Source of the DNA: Campylobacter sputorum subsp. sputorum
GTDB taxonomy: Bacteria; Campylobacterota; Campylobacteria; Campylobacterales; Campylobacteraceae
Assembly: GCF_008245005.1 (NCBI RefSeq)
Contig: NZ_CP043427.1
Span: forward strand, 558,001-622,000
Direction: 5' to 3'
Length of the DNA stretch: 64,000 nt
Shown here: piece after piece, positions 53,215-63,882 of the stretch
Layout: every line of letters starts with the position of its first letter
Numbering within the stretch: the first letter of the stretch is position 1
Notes under the pieces: generated by a model
What the model saw: the letters and a program-made list of their open reading frames with translations, nothing else
Database searches by the model: none
What the model was told of the DNA's origin: nothing
Position numbers and translations under genes: made by a program

Positions 53215-53298
53215 AAGTGATTACTGTTGTGAGCAGAGCGAACCAGTAAGCATACTGCGTGCAATTTAGTTTATTTGCATAATAATATATATAAAGAC

Positions 53299-53374
53299 GG
53301 GGAATTAGCTCAGCTGGGAGAGCGCCTGCTTTGCACGCAGGAGGTCAGCGGTTCGATCCCGCTATTCTCCACCA
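53299..53374 (+). tRNA. tRNA-Ala (TGC anticodon)
   Basis: A 76-base cloverleaf with all arms: acceptor GGGGAAT/ATTCTCC, D arm, anticodon stem CCTGC/GCAGG with loop TTTGCAC, T arm AGCGG/CCGCT with TTCGATC. CCA is encoded. It lies in the 16S-23S spacer before tRNA-Ile. Confidence 0.97.
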
Positions 53375-53414
53375 TTCAGATAACATAATTAATCAAATAT
53401 CCGTTATCCGTAAA

Positions 53415-53491
53415 GGGCCTATAGCTCAGCTGGTTAGAGTGCACCCCTGATAAGGGTGAGGTCATAAGTTCAAGTCTTATTAGGCCCACCA
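53415..53491 (+). tRNA. tRNA-Ile (GAT anticodon)
   Basis: A 77-base cloverleaf: acceptor GGGCCTA/TAGGCCC, anticodon stem CACCC/GGGTG with loop CTGATAA, T arm ATAAG/CTTAT. CCA is encoded. The Ala–Ile spacer order is the usual Campylobacter one. Confidence 0.97.
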
Positions 53492-54016
53492 TTATATCAT
53501 TAATTAATTTTTTAGTGCATTGTTGTAATAAAAATGTTTATCATAATAAATATAAATTTAAACTAAGCTTACTTTTAGTTAAGAGCTTAAATACATAAGT
53601 CATTAGCTAAAACATTATGGTTTTTATCAAGTAAGTTTATTTTAGATTTTATAATCTAAATGTTATTTAATTTACCATTGTTAAAAGTCACAAACAAGTT
53701 TTAATAAAATAAAACAATTTTACAGGACCTTGTTAAAGCTTTAATTATATTGATTACAAAAAAGCAAGCTTTTAGATTTATCTGTTATCTAAATTTAAAA
53801 GTTTAAAGATTATGTCACGGTATATAAAGAGTTAAAACTTATCTTTATATATTATTAATCTCTTTCCGTCTTAAATCATATATAATTAAACATTGTAAAA
53901 TAATTAAATTTAAGCTTTGCTATTTAATTAATAGATAAAGTTTTAAATTAAGATATTAACTATAAAATCAAATTTAAATCTTTTTACAAAAAGTAGAAAA
54001 GTATTAATATAACTAT

Positions 54017-54041
54017 TTTATCTTTAACAAGGAAGTGATGC
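54017..54041 (+). other. Left arm of the pre-23S processing stalk
   Basis: This 25-base arm is complementary to 57305-57329 at 24 of 25 positions and encloses 23S. Confidence 0.85.
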
Positions 54042-54133
54042 AAATTAGAATATAAAAACAAAATTCTAAAAATACTTTGCAAGAGCAATAAAACATAAAT
54101 TATTAATAAAATTATTTGCGAATACACCTTAAT

Positions 54134-54240
54134 TTATGATTTATTTAAAGCGTAGCTTTTAATAAATCTTTATAACTTTAGGTGGGTCAAGGGAGTGTTT
54201 ACACTTCCTTTCGTAAAGAGCAGCTTTGTTGCTCTTCGAA
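54134..54240 (+). repeat. Structured leader repeat, 23S copy
   Basis: Bases 54134-54205 are identical to 51031-51102. Hairpin 1 keeps its fold with a G·U pair (54191-54208). Hairpin 2 (54212-54238) differs from the 16S copy at both sides of two base pairs, keeping pairing. Confidence 0.85.
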
Positions 54241-54254
54241 GTCAAAGTAATAAA

Positions 54255-57146
<2,892 letters not shown>

Positions 57147-57198
57147 TAATATTTTTGTTTGTCTTTTTTCTACTAAACGGCGTCAGATCGTTCTGCGG

Positions 57199-57226
57199 TC
57201 ATTACCTTTATGGTAACTCCCTTGAA
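57199..57226 (+). repeat. Trailer hairpin element, copy 1
   Basis: TCATTACC, a five-base loop, then GGTAACTC and CTT. It matches 57393-57420 at 24 of 28 bases; differences are in the loop and 3' tail, not the stem. Confidence 0.7.
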
Positions 57227-57304
57227 CTTATTTGTCTTCCTTGTTTAGCGAAAAAATACCTCCAAAAATACATAATAACTATACAAATAAATAGTTAAAA
57301 TTAA

Positions 57305-57329
57305 GCATCACTTCCTTGTTAAGGATAAA
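57305..57329 (+). other. Right arm of the pre-23S processing stalk
   Basis: Complementary to 54017-54041 (24 of 25), about 160 nt after the mature 23S end. Confidence 0.85.
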
Positions 57330-57392
57330 ATTTAATAATGATTTAGCTTAGTGTAAGAACAATTGTATAAAAGCTTGATTAGATTTTTGCAT

Positions 57393-57420
57393 TCATTACC
57401 ATTAAGGTAACTCACTTAAA
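57393..57420 (+). repeat. Trailer hairpin element, copy 2
   Basis: Second copy of the TTACC/GGTAA hairpin element, downstream of the pre-23S stalk and so on the 5S side of the processing site. Confidence 0.7.
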
Positions 57421-57732
57421 ACTAATCAACATTTTATAAGCCTTACATCTAATCACAAATCAAGTTATACTAGAAAGATATAGAAGTGAAATATCTTTTA
57501 ATCCTTAATAAGTAAAAAGTTTTACATATTAAAACTTAGACTTTTAACAATTTATTTAACAGTGTTTAATAAGAATACTTTAATAGTCTATATTATATAC
57601 GACTATTTTTAATTTAGATAAGGAAAGCGAATAATAAAAATAAATGAGCATACTTTATAGCGTATGTGAATGAGTTTTTTATGAGCTTGATGTAAGTATA
57701 AATTAAAAAGAGAAAGTATTTTTATTTAACAC

Positions 57733-57853
57733 TGCTTTGTGGCTATACAGATATGGAAACGCCTTGCCCCATCTCGAACCAAGAAGCTAAGCATATCATG
57801 GCTGATGATACTCTCCCTTACTGGGATGTGGAAAAGTAAGTCGCTGCAAAGCG
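57733..57853 (+). rRNA. rrf: 5S ribosomal RNA
   Basis: About 120 nt with the characteristic CGCCTTGCCCCATCTCGAACC and AGAAGCTAAGC blocks. The terminal stem pairs TGCTTTG-type bases at 57734-57739 with CAAAGC at 57847-57852. It completes the operon. Ends are approximate. Confidence 0.92.
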
Positions 57854-57854
57854 T

Positions 57855-58993
57855 GTTAATAATTATTCTACAAATATTTCTTAATTTTATCCACATTTAT
57901 TTATATTAAAATGATTAAATGAATTTAATATTTCTTTATATGATAATTCGTATTTAAATTAAATATAATTTACTTTTATTACTGTTTGTTTCAAGATTGT
58001 TTTATTGATTATAAATAATTATAAATTATATAATATTTATAAATTTATAATTATCTTTTATAGTATTTATAACTTTAAATTTATTTATAGTATTTAATAC
58101 TAATATATTAAATTTAAATATATGATATAAAATAGTTGGTTGGATATTTTTTATAAATGCATTATTCTTGTATAATAAATTTATTTATAGTATTTAATTA
58201 CTAATATATTAAATTTAAATATATGATATAAAATAGTTGTTATTTTTAGTAAAATCAATTAGTATAAATTTAATCTTTTAAGAACCACTATAAAAATATC
58301 TTGCTAGTGATATATCTTTTTTATTCATAATATATAGCGACATTTAAAATGAGGAATATATTCCATTTAATGCGTTTTTAAATCTACATATAAATTAGTC
58401 TAAATATATAATAAAATTATAGGTATTTTTATAAAAGTTTGTTTATATAAGAGTAATTACAAGTAAAAACCACATAAATACCCATCAAAACAAAACAATA
58501 GTTTTTAATAAAAATATAAATTAAAATAAATTTAATCTTTTAAGTTTATATATTTTTATTAGTGCTTTATTGTAAAGTTTAAAGTTTTATATCTTTGTCA
58601 TTATAAAACTATATGTATTATTTTATCTTGTATGATTACTCCTACAAAAACATTTATAAAATATCTTTTTAAATTTAGATTATTTTATCTTTTTATTAAA
58701 ATCTTTTTCATACATATATTTTATCTTGGTGTTTGTATAAAAATAAATTTTAAAATTAGTGTTGTTGTTTATAGTGTAAATTTATAGTTGGTAGTGTGTT
58801 GGGATGTGGTATTATATTTCTTTATATGTTTTTAGTGTGGAAATTATGAAGTGTCATTTTTATATTTATTATTAAGTTTTATTTTTTACTCTATAACTTA
58901 TTTTAATACTTAAAATATAAATGTAATGTTTTTATATTATTAATTAATAATTATATATAAGATAAAAAATATACTAAATTTAAAGGAAAATAT
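57855..58993. other. Gene-free AT-rich stretch after the rRNA operon
   Basis: About 1.1 kb with stops in all frames and extreme A/T content. The only clear structure is a near-perfect 64-base direct repeat (58076-58138 and 58176-58239), plus a short repeated TTTAATCTTTTAAG at 58268 and 58530. No tRNA or known RNA was recognised. Confidence 0.65.
58076..58239. repeat. Two-copy direct repeat, about 64 bases each
   Basis: 58076-58138 and 58176-58239 are identical except for one inserted T. Start-to-start distance is 100 bases. The copies contain AATATATTAAATTTAAATAT, itself near-palindromic. Confidence 0.85.
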
Positions 58994-59278
58994 ATGAAAA
59001 AGTTACTTTTATTATTGGTACTTGTTTGTACATATGTATTTGGAGCTATAGATTTAAATACAGCTTCTAAAGATGAACTTATGACATTAAAAGGTGTTGG
59101 AGAGTCTAAAGCAGAGGCTATCATAGAGTATAGAAAAGCTAATAAATTTAATAGCATTGAAGACATAAAAAAAGTAAAAGGTATAGGCGATAAGATTTAT
59201 AAAGATAATAAAAATAGTATGAGTGTAGATAAAGCTAATAAAGATAAAGATAAAAAAGAAGAGAAGAAGGATAAGTAA
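58994..59278 (+). CDS. ComEA-like exported helix-hairpin-helix protein
   Basis: The 94-residue protein has a signal peptide (about 1-17, ending YVFG) followed by IDLNTASKDELMTLKGVGESKAEAII and a second hairpin KVKGIGDKI, the paired HhH fold of ComEA. The last 20 or so residues are a Lys/Asp/Glu-rich tail. ComEA-type proteins bind DNA in the periplasm and pull it in during natural transformation. It is preceded by AAAGGAA and ends at a strong terminator. Confidence 0.88.
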   Translation: MKKLLLLLVLVCTYVFGAIDLNTASKDELMTLKGVGESKAEAIIEYRKANKFNSIEDIKKVKGIGDKIYKDNKNSMSVDKANKDKDKKEEKKDK

Positions 59279-59283
59279 TGGTT

Positions 59284-59326
59284 AATAATCTCTTTATAAT
59301 GCTTTTATGATTATAAAGAGATTATT
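59284..59326. terminator. Strong hairpin after the ComEA-like gene
   Basis: A perfect 17-bp inverted repeat (59284-59300 with 59310-59326, nine-base loop) starts 5 nt after the stop. It is AT-rich and could act in both directions. Confidence 0.7.
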
Positions 59327-59502
59327 GTAAATTTATAATTTTAAATTTTGCTAATATTATATTATATTAGAATGGGATTGTTTTAAAGCAAAACTCATCT
59401 TTATGATGTTTATGGTTGTGGGGATGGGTTTAGGGTTATGATATATTATAAATAAAAATTTATAATAATAATTAAAAGCATTACTTTTCTTTAGATAAAT
59501 TT

Positions 59503-60060
59503 TTACTTATATAAATCATTAATGACAATAGAATTTAACACTTGAAAGTATAAATTTGATAAATTATCCAATCTTTGTTTTGAGCCATAAAAAGATTGAA
59601 TTTTTATATAGTAGTCTTTGTAAAAAAACATTACATCGTTACTAAAAGATGTTAATGTTTTATCTACTCTTTTAAAAGTTGTTTTGCTAATCATATTTAT
59701 AGCAGGAAATATTTCTATATTTATTAATCTACAATCAATAAGACTTGCTTTAATATTTGCTAAATTTAATTCATCAATCATATATTTGCAAGCTTCATAA
59801 TAATTGCTTTCATCAATAAGTATATCTTCAAATTCTTTATCTTTATAAACCAAAACCATAATCATATCGCGAGAATTTTTATCAACAAATTTCATAGCTA
59901 CATTTGGACGATAAGTTTGATAAGGCTCTAAATAATTTGGAATTTGGATACTCATATCAAGCCCTTTTGCTTTATCTATATTTGCAGTATTATAAATAGT
60001 AAATCCATCTATTGCAAAAAGATTAATATTTAATATTATAAAAAAGATAATTTTTTTCAT
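59503..60060 (-). CDS. Exported protein of unknown function
   Basis: From the ATG at 60060 (AAGGAA upstream; a start at 60078 would lie before that site) this is a 185-residue protein. A signal peptide of about 16 residues ends NLFA. The body has no recognised motif; one region (RPNVAMKFVDKNSRDMIMVLVY) suggests mixed alpha/beta structure. Two internal cysteines could pair. It is last in the eight-gene minus-strand operon. Confidence 0.75.
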   Translation of the reverse strand: MKKIIFFIILNINLFAIDGFTIYNTANIDKAKGLDMSIQIPNYLEPYQTYRPNVAMKFVDKNSRDMIMVLVYKDKEFEDILIDESNYYEACKYMIDELNLANIKASLIDCRLINIEIFPAINMISKTTFKRVDKTLTSFSNDVMFFYKDYYIKIQSFYGSKQRLDNLSNLYFQVLNSIVINDLYK

Positions 60061-60068
60061 GAATTTCC

Positions 60069-60404
60069 TTAATAGCAAAAATATTGATTAGAAATTTTCC
60101 ATTTTATACCATTTTGATCAATACCATTCATATTATAAAGTATTTCGCCGCCAGTATATAAATTATTAATTTTTATTATTGACGCTTCATTATTATTCCA
60201 AAAAACAACAAAATAATATTTTAAAATATCTATGTTGTGGTATGGTAAAATTCCATATAATTCAGATCCGCTATAAACTAGTCCAGTTATCTTATATTTT
60301 TTTGACCAATATCCTTGATTTTCATATTGCAAACAAGCTGTTTGTTTTTCATATCCATTTAATATAGACACAAATAAACAAAATATTATAATTGTATTTT
60401 TCAT
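60069..60404 (-). CDS. Small exported protein of unknown function
   Basis: This 111-residue protein has a signal peptide (about 1-17, ending ILNG) and a beta-rich body with several Tyr/Trp and a C-terminal WKISNQYFCY. The two mature cysteines (TACLQ and the penultimate Cys) could form a disulfide. It ends 8 nt before the next gene in the operon. Confidence 0.75.
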   Translation of the reverse strand: MKNTIIIFCLFVSILNGYEKQTACLQYENQGYWSKKYKITGLVYSGSELYGILPYHNIDILKYYFVVFWNNNEASIIKINNLYTGGEILYNMNGIDQNGIKWKISNQYFCY

Positions 60405-60434
60405 CTATTTTGCCTTAATAAATACATAATTATC

Positions 60435-60860
60435 CTAATATAACCCAAATAATATAAACATAAAAATTAAAAATGCAATGGCTCCTATTAAATTTACTCC
60501 ACCAGCAATTTTTAATATTTCATCATTTTCTTTATCTAAAATTTTAACAAACCTACTTACGACCTCATATTTTGCACTGCAGGCAAAAAGAATAGCTATA
60601 AGAAAATTTATAAAAGGTATCAAACAAAAAATAAATGACACAAGTGCTTTTGCATAGCATTTTCTATAAGTAAAAAATAAAAAAACCAAGAAAAATGCTC
60701 CCCACGACCAAGTGCTTTTAGCTACTAGTTTTTCTCCATCAAAAAATTTCTCAGCAGCCTTTGCATATGTTTCAACACTATCAGGACTACCTAAATAAAT
60801 TTCTAATTTTTTTCTTAATAAAATTGGGTCAGATAAAACTTGTTTTGAATATTGCGTCAT
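60435..60860 (-). CDS. DUF2628-like small membrane protein
   Basis: The 141-residue protein has a soluble N-terminal 45 residues, then STWSWGAFFLVFLFFTYRKCY, which matches the W-rich start of DUF2628-type membrane proteins. About three hydrophobic segments follow. Function of the family is unknown. It lies in the middle of the operon with an AAAGGAG site. Confidence 0.75.
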   Translation of the reverse strand: MTQYSKQVLSDPILLRKKLEIYLGSPDSVETYAKAAEKFFDGEKLVAKSTWSWGAFFLVFLFFTYRKCYAKALVSFIFCLIPFINFLIAILFACSAKYEVVSRFVKILDKENDEILKIAGGVNLIGAIAFLIFMFILFGLY

Positions 60861-60885
60861 AATAAAACTCCTTTAAAATTATTCT

Positions 60886-61119
60886 TTATTCATCTTTGTA
60901 ATCAAATTGCTCATATCCAAATTTCTTTAAGAAAAATAGATATAGTTTTTTAACTATCCAATATATTGGAAGCATAACCAATAATAACATTAGTATCATA
61001 CCGCCAGAACTTCCTTGACTAAATACAAATACGATAAGTAAGCCATAAACAAAACCAAATGTAAAAAACCAAATTATTAGCCCTAAAACGAGTGCTAAAA
61101 TAAAAGCAACAAATTTCAT
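60886..61119 (-). CDS. Small two-helix membrane protein
   Basis: This 77-residue protein is mostly hydrophobic, with two membrane helices (about 5-28 and 36-54) and a charged C-terminus (KKFGYEQFDYKDE). No family recognised. It is 19 nt after the preceding gene in the operon and has an AAAAGGG-type site. Confidence 0.65.
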   Translation of the reverse strand: MKFVAFILALVLGLIIWFFTFGFVYGLLIVFVFSQGSSGGMILMLLLVMLPIYWIVKKLYLFFLKKFGYEQFDYKDE

Positions 61120-61138
61120 ATTTTCCCTTTTTTATATT

Positions 61139-61528
61139 TTAGAAAAGACCATTATTATCTTCTCTAACCCCAAATTCTCTAAATCTATCTAGCTCATATT
61201 TTAGATGCTTTAATGCAAAATCCAAACCAGCTATTTTCTCTACATTTAAAATTTCTGCTAATATTTTTAATTTTTGATTATTACTTAGAGGTTTTTCGCC
61301 TCTTTCTAAACTAGCCTTATCAAATTCATCGCTGATGAGTTTAAAAAATTCTGTTACTTTATTGCTGTCGTAGGAGCTAAATTTTTCACTTTTAAAAACA
61401 TCTTTTAAATCATCCAAAATCATATCTAATTTTGTCGTTCTTATTTTTTTGATATTTTGCGGCATTGATGAATATAACCAATGAATAAAGACAGCTATAC
61501 CTAATGCAGAAAATATAATAACTTCCAT
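61139..61528 (-). CDS. Membrane-anchored helical protein of unknown function
   Basis: The 129-residue protein has one N-terminal membrane helix (about 3-18) and a cytoplasmic or periplasmic helical domain. No motif was recognised. It starts 2 nt after the end of the upstream Cys-rich gene and has TAGG upstream. Confidence 0.65.
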   Translation of the reverse strand: MEVIIFSALGIAVFIHWLYSSMPQNIKKIRTTKLDMILDDLKDVFKSEKFSSYDSNKVTEFFKLISDEFDKASLERGEKPLSNNQKLKILAEILNVEKIAGLDFALKHLKYELDRFREFGVREDNNGLF

Positions 61529-61530
61529 TT

Positions 61531-61809
61531 TTACCTACAATTTCCACTGGCTTTGCAGTTAAATACTTCAATAGCATTTTGCTTTGCCTTGTTTATTTGT
61601 TCAGCCAATTCTTCTAATTCTTTTTGAGTTTCTTTTAAAATACAATCATAATAATCATTGAGCTCCCTTAGGTAATTTTCAGTTTGAATTTTGCAAAAGC
61701 TATAATCAAAGCTTCCGTAACTTTGTAAGCAAATAGGTAGAGTTGGAGCGTAACAATAATAAGCTTGTAGATTTATAGCTAAAAATAAAACTAGTATAAA
61801 TTTTTTCAT
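61531..61809 (-). CDS. Small exported cysteine-containing protein
   Basis: The 92-residue protein has a signal peptide (about 1-16, ending LQA). The mature part contains six cysteines, spaced so that disulfides are likely, around a central charged helix (ETQKELEELAEQINKAK). The start overlaps the DUF2971-like stop by 4 nt (ATGA), showing translational coupling. No family recognised. Confidence 0.7.
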   Translation of the reverse strand: MKKFILVLFLAINLQAYYCYAPTLPICLQSYGSFDYSFCKIQTENYLRELNDYYDCILKETQKELEELAEQINKAKQNAIEVFNCKASGNCR

Positions 61810-62537
61810 AAATTTCTATCTTTAGTATTAAAATCTATATCATCAACTTTTTCTATTTTTTCTAAATAGGCATTAGTGGTAAAATTTTGTTCATCATAAT
61901 AGAAAATTTTATATTTATAGACATCTATATTTTTAAGTTTAGATAAGGATACGATAGATAAAATTTCAGCCTTGTATTTTATATCAAATTTCATCTGTTC
62001 ACCAGTTACTCTTGACTTATTATTATAAAGCCCTAGTCCTAAAACTATATTTTTGATTTCAATGTCAACTTTATTGTTTTTAGTAAATATTCTATACTCT
62101 CTTTCATATTCCCACATTTTATGTTTTGTTGTTAAAATTTGCTCTATATCTTGCAAACTTATAGTTTCAATATCTTCAAAAGCTAAATGTGTGCCGTAAC
62201 GAATAGGTTTAATATCTAAACTTTCTTGATTTTTTAATGCAAATTCTATTCTAACTCCTATATTTGAATTTCCATAATGTGCCCACATTAGCATATCATC
62301 TTGAAAATTTATCTCATCTTTACTACTAAAAGAACAGATATTTTTACCTGATTTTTGTTTATAAATATTTGTAGCTTGTTTTTTATCAAAATTTTTAACA
62401 TAATAAAGCCCCTCATTTATATCGTTAAATCTTGTAAAATTACTAGCATGAAGCTCTTCTTTCCAAATAATTTCTAAAATTCTCTCAAAATATTTTTTAG
62501 TTCCAAGTGGTCTGTATTTATAAAACAAATTTGACAT
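61806..62537 (-). CDS. DUF2971-type protein
   Basis: This 243-residue cytoplasmic protein opens FYKYRPLG and has the family core DDMLMWAHYGNSNIGVRIEF in the first half, then KHKMWEYEREYRIF and ILGLG-type motifs. DUF2971 has no settled function; relatives with the MWAHY motif occur in some phage-resistance (Abi) contexts. It is the only soluble, non-exported member of its operon. SD AAAGGATAAA supports the ATG. Confidence 0.8.
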   Translation of the reverse strand: MSNLFYKYRPLGTKKYFERILEIIWKEELHASNFTRFNDINEGLYYVKNFDKKQATNIYKQKSGKNICSFSSKDEINFQDDMLMWAHYGNSNIGVRIEFALKNQESLDIKPIRYGTHLAFEDIETISLQDIEQILTTKHKMWEYEREYRIFTKNNKVDIEIKNIVLGLGLYNNKSRVTGEQMKFDIKYKAEILSIVSLSKLKNIDVYKYKIFYYDEQNFTTNAYLEKIEKVDDIDFNTKDRNL

Positions 62538-62548
62538 ATTTATCCTTT

Positions 62549-63007
62549 TTAATAAGCATATCTTGATTTAAAATTATAATATGGATCCAAACTTTGATTT
62601 ATACCATCTAGACTTCTATTCATTTGTTGCATTTGATTATACATTTGCATATTGTAAGTAGATTGTTGCATTTGCTCGTTTGTTCGTGCTAAATTATTGT
62701 TAAAATTTTGAATAGACATATTTAAATTTTCCCAGCCTTGTTGTGCTTGTTGTTGTTCATATCTATATTGTGCCAATTCTTCTGCAGTTGCAGGATGCTT
62801 TACCATACCATTTAAATTTCCGTTTTTATCGACACAATGTATAATATCAGGATTATTTCCATAGTATTTGAATTGTGAGCAGTCATCATCGGCATTAAAC
62901 CAATAATATTTTCCGTTATGTCCTGCTTGTTTATAGCCACTATATGCACAACCTGTTAAAATAAGTATATTACAAATTAAAGTTAAGCATAAAATATTCT
63001 TTTTCAT
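62549..63007 (-). CDS. Gln/Asn-rich lipoprotein
   Basis: The 152-residue protein has a lipobox (ILTGC, Cys20) and so is probably lipidated by Lgt. An early domain contains three further cysteines. The C-terminal half is Gln/Asn/Met-rich with repeated MQQ and NxQM units, likely coiled-coil. It is the first gene of the operon, behind AAGGAGA and a -10 at 63039. Confidence 0.8.
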   Translation of the reverse strand: MKKNILCLTLICNILILTGCAYSGYKQAGHNGKYYWFNADDDCSQFKYYGNNPDIIHCVDKNGNLNGMVKHPATAEELAQYRYEQQQAQQGWENLNMSIQNFNNNLARTNEQMQQSTYNMQMYNQMQQMNRSLDGINQSLDPYYNFKSRYAY

Positions 63008-63038
63008 TATTTTCTCCTTTTTAAAAATTATTTCTTAT

Positions 63039-63044
63039 ATTATA
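63039..63044 (-). promoter_or_regulatory. -10 element of the eight-gene minus-strand operon
   Basis: TATAAT on the minus strand, 32 nt before the lipoprotein ATG and 98 nt from the divergent helix-turn-helix gene. Confidence 0.5.
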
Positions 63045-63141
63045 TGAAATAAAGTCTAAATATTTTATAAATTTACGACTTAATATCGTTGTTAATTGTT
63101 TATTGCTTAAAAGATAAATTTGCTTGAAAAAAGGTAAATTT

Positions 63142-63336
63142 ATGAAATATACACAAAGAGACAAAGCAAGAATTTTAAGAATAACCACAAGAACACTTCA
63201 AAGGTGGCGAACCACTAAGCCAGAACTATACGCTATAATTGAGGCTAGTTTTATGTTAAGAGAGGCTATTAAAAAAGATGAAGATGCTATGAGTGAAGTA
63301 AAAAATATCATCAAAGATGCTTTGCCGCAACAATAG
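63142..63336 (+). CDS. Small helix-turn-helix protein
   Basis: The 64-residue protein has a helix-turn-helix start (YTQRDKARILRITTRTLQRWRTT), in which TTRTLQRWR looks like the recognition helix. The rest is acidic and helical. ATG 63142 follows AAAAAGG; the TTG at 63124 precedes the site and is rejected. It is divergent from the eight-gene operon and may regulate it. Confidence 0.7.
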   Translation: MKYTQRDKARILRITTRTLQRWRTTKPELYAIIEASFMLREAIKKDEDAMSEVKNIIKDALPQQ

Positions 63337-63378
63337 CTTTGCATTAGTATATTTATTTAATTTAATATCTCTATTTTA

Positions 63379-63786
63379 TTAAATTTGCCAAATGAGTTTT
63401 TTGCCAAATCCAAGTGTGTTGTCTGTAAATTTGATCCAAGTTAAGTTTATTTCATACATATCGCTTGGGTAGGCTATGGCATAAGGAAATTTTTTGTAGT
63501 AAATTTGTTTATTTTCATCAGATGTTTTTTTTATGATACCTAAAGCTTGAATTCCTTTTATTTTTCCAATTATTTTTGTATCTAGAGCTATACATATTGA
63601 TACATTTTGATTTAAATTTATCGCTTTTATGTGTGCTGTTTGTTCGCTACTGGCGATTATTATCCTATAATTTTTTTCATCATAGGCATAAAATGCACTG
63701 CATGCATAGGGCTTATTTTCAATTATCACGCCAAGCGTGAGTAGTTGCATTTTATGTAAAAATTTTACTATTTTTTCATCCATCAT
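63379..63786 (-). CDS. Flavin-type split-barrel protein (pyridoxamine-phosphate-oxidase-like)
   Basis: The 135-residue protein resembles the PNPOx-like FMN-binding split barrel: a helical N-terminus, then NKPYACSAFYAYDEKNYRIIIAS and HIKAINLNQNVSICI, typical of small family members. The ligand could be FMN, F420-like or haem; substrate unknown. Tandem ATGs at the start leave a one-residue ambiguity. Confidence 0.75.
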   Translation of the reverse strand: MMDEKIVKFLHKMQLLTLGVIIENKPYACSAFYAYDEKNYRIIIASSEQTAHIKAINLNQNVSICIALDTKIIGKIKGIQALGIIKKTSDENKQIYYKKFPYAIAYPSDMYEINLTWIKFTDNTLGFGKKLIWQI

Positions 63787-63820
63787 TTTATCTTTATATT
63801 TTTTGTAAATTTATCAAATT

Positions 63821-63838
63821 TTGGTACTAAATTTGCTT
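63821..63838 (+). promoter_or_regulatory. Sigma-54 promoter
   Basis: TTGGTAC-TAAA-TTTGCTT has GG at 63823 and GC at 63835, exactly 10 bases between them, the required -24/-12 spacing. It is 45-60 nt before the ATG at 63883. In Campylobacter sigma-54 promoters serve middle flagellar genes under FlgSR. Confidence 0.75.
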
Positions 63839-63882
63839 AATAAAAACTAGCTTTTGACGATTTACATAGCAAGGAGTTCTAA

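Larger units (their letters stand above)
52884..53298 (+). other. 16S to tRNA-Ala spacer
   Basis: No protein gene. It contains a 10-bp hairpin at 52895-52920, a 9-bp hairpin at 52934-52957, the right arm of the pre-16S stalk and a broken tRNA-Ala copy with an adjoining structured segment. Confidence 0.75.
53492..54254 (+). other. tRNA-Ile to 23S spacer
   Basis: No protein gene is seen. Small hairpins occur at 53641-53660 (TTTAGATT/AATCTAAA) and 53821-53851 (TATATAAAGA/TCTTTATATA). The left arm of the pre-23S stalk and the second copy of the leader repeat lie at the 3' end. The rest is AT-rich with nothing recognisable. Confidence 0.7.
57147..57732 (+). other. 23S to 5S spacer
   Basis: No gene. 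It holds two similar 28-base hairpin elements (57199-57226 and 57393-57420), the right arm of the pre-23S stalk (57305-57329), and AT-rich filler before 5S. Confidence 0.7.

Noticed and set aside
53150-53290. tRNA-Ala interrupted by a self-splicing intron
   Set aside because: The 3' half of the tRNA is not found downstream before the next intact copy, and no group I core is visible. A truncated duplicate is simpler.
59413-59437. G-rich stretch as a G-quadruplex
   Set aside because: Only three runs of three or more G are present within a short span, too few for a standard quadruplex.
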